Assembly (NCBI GenBank): GCA_902806575.1
Contig: CADCXD010000011.1
Location: 1,488,001-1,552,000 of the forward strand
Length of the DNA: 64,000 bases
Direction: 5' to 3'
From: Jackrogersella multiformis
Taxonomy: Eukaryota > Ascomycota > Sordariomycetes > Xylariales > Hypoxylaceae
Shown: positions 56,797-64,000 of the stretch, piece by piece
How positions within the stretch are numbered: position 1 is the first letter of the stretch
How the letters are laid out: every line of letters starts with the position of its first letter
Notes under the pieces: generated by a model
What the model was told of the DNA's origin: nothing
Database searches by the model: none
What the model saw: the letters and a program-made list of their open reading frames with translations, nothing else
Made by a program: the position numbers and the translations under genes

Positions 56797-58973
56797 CTTC
56801 TGGGTCTGGGCCGGCCGATGTCAGTCTTAAACCTGGAGTTAACGCTCCATACTTAGATACCTAGGTAGGTACATATATGTAGGTTTCTTATTAGGTATTC
56901 AAAGTACCGTTTACATAGCACTGTTAACAACAGGATAAAGATCTCTCCCCTGTCGATAATTTTGATTTGTTAATAATGTATAGGTAGTGCACAGTTTACA
57001 ATACATAGGTACAGAGGATGGCTGAAATGGGAATGGAGCTTTCTAACGTAATTGGGTTACGGGTTTTCCGTCGTAAAGTCCCACAAACCAACACCGGAAT
57101 TCAAAGCGGTGGATAGAAAATTTGACAAGGGGTTGAATTGACGAGACGCCGATCAAGGTCAACTGTCTAATGTAGGTACCTAGTTCATTTCTCACATTGA
57201 GGCATATGAGACATATTCTTACCTGACCTGCATACATACGCTTGAGTCTTGCATATATAAATAATGGCTCATACGAGGTAGTTGATTACTGACCTACCCT
57301 GTCCATATCCCAGCTTAAGTGTTGCCGTTCCGAGATTCTAAAGATACATACCTATCGTACCTAAGTATTGTATTCCTTCGAGTTTGTTTGTATCCATGTT
57401 ATATGTTGTATGTTTGTAGGAGGTATGTAAGGTACGAAGCATCTTATTCGTATATCATTGCAGGTGCTTTACCTACCTAGTAGTTTGTGTGCTACGGGGG
57501 CACGCTAAAACTGTAACACCAACCAACTCCGTATCAACCTAAACTGGATTAGGTAAATTGGTATGGATACACCTAATTCATGGTACAGCACTTTCAATGC
57601 GGCATTCGATTACATACACTAGTACCGATTACATAGTACCTAGGTACCTACCGGTCAGGTCGTTATGTCGTTAACACACAGCCACTCGACAACTGACCGT
57701 CTCATAACTTACCTACCAGGTATCTACCAGTCTGCCTCCCGGTATGTAGGTACCAAGTAACGTAGAGCAGCATATGGATGGGCATAGGTACTAGGAAGTA
57801 GGTATGGATGGATAAAACATCAGATGGGTCCCCTGTGCACACACCTGATGCGACAGACAATTAGGTACATATATATGTACGTAGTATCTAGGTACCTTGA
57901 TACCTACCCTAATTGCATTGTATTGCATGTATCGTGTGCACCTACATCGTATGGTAGGTCCCTCCTTCCCCCTCCAAAAAAAGTCCAAAAAGGCTTCGCT
58001 CCCTCCAGCTGATGATGCTTGGATGGGGTCTCCTCCCCCTTCCCCCCTTCATCCCTGTCTCCTATTCCCTGACCCCTATTGAACGTTCCTACCTACCCAG
58101 GCTGCCCAGACTGCCCAGCTACCATCTACTTTTTCTCTCTCCCCCCCAAACTCCAACCCCCAAACTTGCCAAGAACATCATTTTTAATCGATTTCTTAAC
58201 TTTACTCCATACATACAATTAATCGCTGTCAACTCACTATCATTCGCGTCGTCACGTTCCTGAGATCCTGTCTCTCTTTCGTCGCCTATTTTTTTACCGT
58301 AATGTCTCAACAATCCCTTAAATAGGATCATGATTACAAGAGCATGTGTATGTCTTGGACCCTTTTTTTTCATCTCTCGGTAACTGGTGCAGTTTAGTCA
58401 ATTTTTCTAGCATCTGGTCTCTTCTTTTTCCCCGCTGCCGAGAACTGTTTATTATTGTGATTGATACTCTTGGCACCAGCCGAGCCCTCGTTAGGATCCC
58501 TTGGCAGACGGTAGCTGACGTTTACTTTACAGCACTCCAAACCGTCCGGAATGTCGTGTACGTCGCCAAGCAAAAGCTTCTTTTTTTTCCCTTTTCCCAT
58601 CCTGATGGGCACTGCCAAGCAGGTACTAGGTCGTTAGGAAAAGCTTAATGATCTTGGCCTTAGTTGGTTGGTTGGAGCTTTGACAGCTACAAATGCTTGA
58701 TTTGACCGGCGATGGCGATGATGAGATCAACGGTGTTGTTGGGTGCGTCGGCGGTGCATTCGTGATTGCCACATCGCCTGCATTGTACGACGTAACATAT
58801 GTTGCATTAAATTGCACCCTTCGAGATTTGTCGCGTCTTGTCTGATGCTGTCTCTCTTCGCAGCCTTGCATTATCACCATCGTCATTAGCCCAACCAACC
58901 AACCAAGCTTGACTCGTGCAATCAATGAAGCCTTCCAATCAAAATGCTGATACTCGAGTAGATTGTTATTCAG

Positions 58974-60537
58974 CAATCCCAGCTGGTCGAATGGTCATTC
59001 GGTTCCTAGCACTATCCTCAGAAACATCACTGCCTTATCTGTACGTTTAGAGACTTTAAGGATTCGAGAGTATCTCGAAAAAGAGGTATTGCATACTTAC
59101 ACGTCTTCGTTACAGAGCCAGATAGCATATTCCGAAGACCTCCTTGGAAACATCACTACTCTCTCAACTACCTCGGTGGCGACGGCAAATGGAGTAGTTC
59201 AAGGTCTATTATATGTACCAGACCTCGCCGCCAACGATACTTGTCAGAATCTGACAGCTAAATACATCCCTCAAAATGTCACACGACAATTAAACTTGCC
59301 AACTACGAATTATAATCTGATCGCTCTCGCACCATGGATCAATGCCGACTGCACTAAGTCATTTCTTTCCTCTGCTAGATTGGATCCTATTCGAGGTATG
59401 CTAGTCTATCGTCCAGAGGGCGATACTAGTCAGCCTCCGGATGCTGATGATGAAGTTTGGGACCTGGGAGACGGGGATGCATGGAAGACACAGAATCGGT
59501 TTCCCGTCTACGCAATTCCGAGCACCTCCGGGAGTGAAATGATGCGGCAGCTGAGCCTATATTCCGGCGATTTGTCACAGGTTCCCTTCAGCAACCAGAT
59601 TATTTCGACATATTCGCCAAACCCGGCCGATTATGTACGTGTGTGGACGGAGTTATCAGTAGTCACCGTGTCGACGACGCTCCCCCTCTGGGCCTTTATT
59701 CTAATTATATTAGGGGTAATTGTGGCTGTCATCGGCAGCACATCGTTGCTTATGCACTTCGTCCAAAGTCGCAGACGTGTCGCATTACGACGCCGTGTTA
59801 TGCGAGGCGAAGTAAATTTGGAGGCGTTAGGCATCAAGCGACTGAGAGTACCGATGAATCATATTCAAACCTTCACGCTATTTACTTATAATTACGATCC
59901 ACCAGTGCCATTATCACCAGCGTCACCTACGTCGCCAAAATCTCCACGGAAAGGGCGAAGATCATCAGAAGCTAGCCGACAGCTTACAAGCGTGAGAACC
60001 GAGAAGATCGATATACCCATTAACTACCAACCCGCCTGTCTTATTTGCTTAGAAGATTTCGAATCTAAGAAGACAATTATCCGTGAATTACCTTGTGGTC
60101 ACATCTACCACCCCGAATGCATTGATGAGTTTCTGAGTCAACTGAGCTCGTTATGCCCTTCCTGCAAATCGTCAATGCTCCCTCCTGGCTACTGTCCTAA
60201 GATCACCAACTCCATGGTGCGCAGGGAATTTGGCACTCGAAAATTAAGGTCGCAACGTGGTGGTGTCATACACGTAGATGTCGAAAGGGGTCGCCAGAGA
60301 TTATCGTCATGGAGCAGCTCTATGAAGAAACATATCTGTCGCGTGTCGCCTCCGAAACCAGAGGAAGCTGTTGACTTACCAGAGCAGCCGAGGGTTGACA
60401 GGCCGAGTACTGTCGGGACTGCCCGCGATCGCATGCAGGACTTGGTTGTACCCGTGGACGAAACGAACAGTGATGACGGGCGGCCTCAATGCAAGTTGTC
60501 TGCCACTAGAATGATTCGAAACCTAACAGGTCAATAG
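58974..60537 (+). CDS. Membrane-anchored RING-H2 E3 ubiquitin ligase (5' end incomplete)
   Basis: Lumenal domain, one transmembrane helix and a cytosolic RING finger: the layout of PA-TM-RING type E3 ligases of endosome/vacuole membranes. The lumenal part carries several N-glycosylation sites. The helix is LPLWAFILIILGVIVAVIGS. The RING-H2 reads C-x2-C-x15-C-x-H-x2-H-x2-C-x11-C-x2-C, from CLICLEDF to CPSC, near the C-terminal third. The open frame starts after a stop at 58945-58947 and has no suitable ATG, so a 5' exon with the signal peptide must lie upstream; I could not fix it. The acceptor at 58973 (TATTCAG) is my best guess. 59041-59115 (GTACGT...TTACAG, 75 nt) looks like an intron although it is in frame. 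Confidence 0.8.
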
Positions 60538-61170
60538 GGAAACGTACAGCCCTTAAAGTTTTCCCGGGATTTAGGTAAAGGGTTTGGGGCTATGTTTTAC
60601 ATAGGTATCTACGGAATACGGCATCATTTAGCATGGTTTGGCGTTTTGTTAATTGGGAACGCATATCTACTGGAGCTAATACGGGACATGTTGAGGCGTT
60701 CATGAGGGATCTTGATTTTTATTGTGTCCAGGGCATCTATGGACGTTGGGTCTTGGTGTATTAAGGAATCAGGACTGCATATGAAGACTGCTTGGATATA
60801 CCCAGATTCGACGCGATCAATATTTGAGGAATATGAAAGAAAACTCCGTTATTCAAACAGTACATATGAAGTTGTACGATGCCTGTAAATGCACTACGCC
60901 ACAGTACAGTCATCACCTCCTTTTTAATGTAGATCTGTATCAAGGCTTGTGTTCCGGTGGTCCGTGCCCTTAGCTGCATGGGAAGGATTCGAATCTAGAG
61001 CCTCCAAAAACCTTGAAGGCCAATACAGCCTAGCACCATTATTTCAAGATTTACGCGTAGAATTTCAACTTTCCCACAAAATTAGTTCCATCTCCTAAGC
61101 CTTCCTTCACGATGAGATGAGATGAACAGCCACCTCACCAAAGTCGTAGCGCGAATGAGCAAACGACACC
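60538..61170. other. Intergenic region RING-H2 / alpha/beta hydrolase
   Basis: 630 bp, same-strand neighbours. No supported gene. An ATTCGAATC palindrome at 60987-60995 resembles a tRNA B box, but no tRNA fold can be drawn around it. Confidence 0.5.
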
Positions 61171-62187
61171 ATGTTCACGAAACACTGTGGAGACGCCTCG
61201 ACGTCATCATCGGTGGCAGAATTCATCCCGGCCTCAGCCTCATCGTCGTCATTGGCTCCTGAGCACCAACTCCTGACGCCAGAATATGCGGACGGCGCGG
61301 CGAAGGACCGCCCGCTGGTGATCTGTTTCCACGGCTCGGGCGAGTCGTGCTCGCCGTCGTGGGACGCGCTGGCCCAGATCCTAACGTTAGAGCCCTATCG
61401 GCTGCGCGTGTTGCTGTATAACCGCGGGCCCCTGCACCCGAAACCGCTGCAGGCCACGCGCGAGCTGAGAGACTACCTGAGGGCGGAGGGCCTGAGGGGC
61501 CCGTATATCCTCATCGCGCACTCGTACGGCGGCGCGTTCGCGAGGATGTTTCTCGAGAAGGAGGATGGCGATGCTGGCGGTCGTGGTAGTGGTGACGACG
61601 ACGATGTGTACGAGTACGGGGGGAGGCACATCGCGGGTGTGGTGCTCGTGGAAACGGGGCAAGAGGGCGGGCTCGACGACGCCGTCGAGCAGAGCCAGTA
61701 CGAGCGCCGCGTGCTGGGGCGCAGGCCGCTCAGCGTGGTCAAGGGCAACTCACTGCTAAAGATGTGGAAGGGGCTCGAGACGGCGGAGGCGGAGGTGGCG
61801 GTGGAGGACGCGCAGAAGAGGGAGGACCTGAAGAAGAGGAGGGAGATGCTGGTTATCTGGGACCGCGCCGACGAGGAGATGAAGAAGAAACAGCTGAAGC
61901 TCGCGGCGGAAAAGGCGCCCAAGAGATACCTCTGCGTCCCCGACGTCGGCCACGACGTCGAGAGGGAGCGGCCGGACGTGGTGGCCGACGAGGTCGCCTG
62001 GGTGCTGGATAACATGGTACCGGGGGACAGCGGGGACGCGGAAGACGAGGGGGGCAGGAACGGCGAGGAGGCCAGAGCGGGCCGGTGCGAGAAAAGGGGC
62101 GGCAGAAGATGGGGGGTCGTGAGCAGAGACCTGTGGAAATTGTACGAGAGGATCATCGGCAGGCTGTTTGGCAAGTTCAGGAGGTGA
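61171..62187 (+). CDS. Alpha/beta hydrolase fold protein
   Basis: Single exon, 338 aa. Core fold signals: strand PLVICFHGSGESCSPSW (oxyanion-hole HG), RVLLYNRGP, the nucleophile elbow ILIAHSYGGAF with Ser between His and Tyr, and a late CVPDVGHDVE that supplies the catalytic His. The elbow is AHSYG rather than the usual GHSxG. A charged helical insertion (about residues 195-255, Lys/Glu/Arg-rich) sits between the elbow and the His. The C-terminal tail is Gly/Glu/Arg-rich. No signal peptide, so probably cytosolic. Substrate unknown; esterase, lipase or epoxide-hydrolase-like members are all possible. Very GC-rich coding DNA against AT-rich flanks. Confidence 0.82.
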   Translation: MFTKHCGDASTSSSVAEFIPASASSSSLAPEHQLLTPEYADGAAKDRPLVICFHGSGESCSPSWDALAQILTLEPYRLRVLLYNRGPLHPKPLQATRELRDYLRAEGLRGPYILIAHSYGGAFARMFLEKEDGDAGGRGSGDDDDVYEYGGRHIAGVVLVETGQEGGLDDAVEQSQYERRVLGRRPLSVVKGNSLLKMWKGLETAEAEVAVEDAQKREDLKKRREMLVIWDRADEEMKKKQLKLAAEKAPKRYLCVPDVGHDVERERPDVVADEVAWVLDNMVPGDSGDAEDEGGRNGEEARAGRCEKRGGRRWGVVSRDLWKLYERIIGRLFGKFRR

Positions 62188-63449
62188 AGGGGGCTGTTCT
62201 ACTTAGGTCATTTGTAATGCTTCGGATAGGGAGGGGGAACCGGCGCGGTCGAGACTAGATGGTGGCCCAGGTTCTAGATGTATGCTTTAAGGTGCCTTGC
62301 CTACCTGGTGTGTAAAGAATTTAATAAACTCGGGCTTATAGGCTGGGGATAGTAATATGTTAATACCTTTAATTATCAATCATATGAACTAATGGCTAGG
62401 TAGTGAGTTTCCTCTTTAGGACGTTATTTGCTTATGAATAAATGCACATATGTTATTTATCATGAAGGATATGTCTGAATGGTTCTTGATTATTGGTATA
62501 TAAGGAGGCGGATGATATTTATGCATGGAAGCTCTCATCTGTATAACTCTTAATAGAAACTTAACACTTTGCTATACTAATGCTAAGTTAGTTAATGTCT
62601 ATTTATGACAGGATTCAATAATAAATAGCTGAACATTTCTTGTATTCTGTCGTTTACTTTTACTATGTTAAACGTTAACTGTCTTTTGGAGCGACCACAT
62701 TAAGTCACTCTTGGATAGGAAAGTAGAGAATGTATTCTTATAATATACCTGCCATCTGATAATGATATTAACGCTTAGATTTGCCAAAACACAAAAGTAT
62801 TATACCTACCTAGGTACCTATATCCATGTACCTAGGTAAGCAGATATTCCTGAGTCTTGTAACTTTAATATGCGATTAGACTCTGGATGATACCGTCGGT
62901 TGTACGAGGTACCAGATATGAAGTTATCGACTTACATAAGAAGTTTTAATATGTACCTATAGTGGAGTAAAGATCTTGATCTGCGGTAAAACACTCCCGG
63001 TACCTGACTAATAAGCTCAGTAAATTGCGCCACCAAAACCCAATTGCCTAACGGCGGCCAATAAAGATTGAGAACGTGCCGACTAGCCGGGAACCTTGGA
63101 ATTTGGTGAATTTAGGTACCGGATACGAGCGGACCTTTCCAGGGAACGAGCCATGCTGCCATGGAAGTTGCTGTGTGGTAAAGCCAAAGCCATCCCTGGC
63201 CCACGCCAAGAATACTTTTCAATTCCTCACACTCATATTTGTTACTTCTTGTTTCACTAATGCAACTTGCACGGCGCGCTGTCAGATCCAACCAATTCCC
63301 CATAACACGGCATTTATTTAGCCGCCACATATAATATTGGTAATGTATCGATATCATTCCTATCGGCTGACAGGGCGACAAACATCTACTATCTCTCCAT
63401 GTTTGTTGAAAATGTGGAATGGCAGATTCGACAACATCCTCATATCGCC
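62188..63449. other. Intergenic region hydrolase / GH47
   Basis: 1.26 kb, AT-rich, with ACCTAGGTA clusters at 62804-62820 and 62828-62838. No gene supported. Frames at 63076-63321 and 63112-63492 start at non-ATG codons. Confidence 0.5.
62804..62838. repeat. ACCTACCTAGGTACCTA motif cluster
   Basis: Two neighbouring copies of the dispersed palindromic motif. Confidence 0.85.
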
Positions 63450-64000
63450 ATGATCGCTCTATTCCGACGAAAGACACGGGTCGCCGCCACACTGTTTTTA
63501 GTCCTCGTCATATATCTACTAGTCGGACTCATCCCCGAACAGCACGATACTCTCTTCGGCTTCACCTACGTCAGGACAAGCTACGACTGGTCTAAGCAGC
63601 CGTTGAAGTATCCTATATCGGAATATACGCCTCTACCGACTGGTAGGCCCCTCTCACTACCTAATGTCCAATATGCATTCACCACCGATACGAGTCCCAA
63701 GGGCGTTGCAAGGGAGGCCGCCCTTGCGAGCCGGCGCGCCGAGGTGAAGGAAGCATTTGTTAAGAGTTGGACTAGCTATAAGAATGTTGGTTTTGGCTAC
63801 GACGAGCTCATGCCTGTGTCGGGGAAAGGTAGGGACGCACCCGGGTTTGGCGGATGGGGCGCCACGCTGGTCGACTCCCTTTCGACGCTTTGGATCATGG
63901 GCCTGAAGGATGAATTCTACGAAGCCGCCGCCGCAGCCGTAACCATCGACTGGGCTGACACGAGGGATTCATCTTGCAACTTCTTCGAAACTACTATCCG
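63450..64000 (+). CDS. Class I alpha-1,2-mannosidase (GH47), 5' part
   Basis: Partial gene cut by the window edge: 183 complete codons, no stop. ER/Golgi mannosidases of GH47 trim N-glycans (Man9 to Man5) and need Ca2+. The ATG at 63450 opens a type II membrane protein: MIALFRRKTR, then a hydrophobic anchor VAATLFLVLVIYLLVGLI (residues 11-28), then a short stem. The catalytic domain begins with REAALASRRAEVKEAFVKSW and the family hallmark GFGGWGATLVDSLSTLWIMGL, then SSCNFFETTIR. No intron in this part. Whether the ER or a Golgi paralogue cannot be told from the N-terminal third. Confidence 0.92.
   Translation, partial: MIALFRRKTRVAATLFLVLVIYLLVGLIPEQHDTLFGFTYVRTSYDWSKQPLKYPISEYTPLPTGRPLSLPNVQYAFTTDTSPKGVAREAALASRRAEVKEAFVKSWTSYKNVGFGYDELMPVSGKGRDAPGFGGWGATLVDSLSTLWIMGLKDEFYEAAAAAVTIDWADTRDSSCNFFETTI

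Larger units (their letters stand above)
52572..58973. other. 6.4-kb gene desert
   Basis: The largest gene-free stretch in the window. Contains an inverted repeat (52953-52990), a 27-bp tandem repeat (56731-56796) and motif clusters (54741, 56041-56060, 56456-56480, 56563, 56623, 56860-56875, 57640-57655, 57720-57750). 57.95-58.6 kb is pyrimidine-rich, probably the leader/promoter of the RING-H2 gene. Minus-strand frames at 55102-55308 and 55664-55894 have ATG starts but no domain; the latter is listed at low confidence. Confidence 0.5.

Noticed and set aside
60980..61030. tRNA B-box-like ATTCGAATC on the minus strand
   Set aside because: The T-stem does not pair and no A box or acceptor stem is found.
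63112..63492. 126-aa minus-strand frame overlapping the GH47 start
   Set aside because: GTG start, overlaps a clear GH47 N-terminus, no domain.

Overview
The window looks like nuclear DNA of a filamentous ascomycete (Pezizomycotina, most likely Sordariomycetes). Genes carry short introns (about 48-133 nt, mostly GTRNGT donors, CTRAY-type branch points and YAG acceptors). The proteins are of filamentous-fungal type: a trifunctional histidine enzyme ordered like Neurospora his-3, a HET-C protein, a single-chain urease, a GH45 endoglucanase and a secreted intradiol dioxygenase. Intergenic DNA is full of palindromic ACCTAGGTA/GGTACC-type motifs.

Layout: 0-7.3 kb holds HIS4 (-) divergent from TAF9 (+), which is convergent with a lipin (-). 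7.3-10.3 kb is a gene-free, repeat-rich stretch. 10.3-17.1 kb holds an FN3/coiled-coil membrane protein (+), a CMC1-type twin CX9C protein (+) and saccharopine dehydrogenase LYS1 (-). 17.1-26.3 kb is AT-rich and gene-poor. It contains a small acidic Cys-motif protein (+), a BAHD/Tri3-like acyltransferase (-) whose frame is broken by a TGA at codon 21, and two small minus-strand ORFs that share an EPLxAGNRxVML motif; one is a clear two-exon gene. 26.3-36.1 kb holds the SAGA adaptor ADA3/NGG1 (+), a five-exon urease (+) and a three-exon HMG-box protein (-). 36.1-40.4 kb is another desert.

40.4-52.6 kb is a run of plus-strand genes for secreted or secretory-pathway proteins: HET-C, GH45 endoglucanase, a secreted EEP-fold phosphodiesterase/nuclease and a secreted intradiol dioxygenase. 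The run is interrupted by an 843-bp near-perfect palindrome flanked by TA (fold-back MITE-like). 52.6-58.9 kb is a desert with tandem repeats. 59-64 kb holds a membrane RING-H2 protein, an alpha/beta hydrolase and the 5' part of a class I alpha-mannosidase (GH47) that runs off the right edge.

Most genes are housekeeping (amino-acid biosynthesis, transcription, lipid metabolism, respiratory-chain assembly, glycan trimming) and do not form one pathway. I see no biosynthetic cluster, CRISPR array or autonomous transposase. The least conventional items are the two small EPLxAGNR ORFs, the interrupted acyltransferase, the TA-flanked palindrome and the genome-wide ACCTAGGTA motif. Gene models were spliced by eye; each multi-exon model quoted as complete keeps frame across all its introns.
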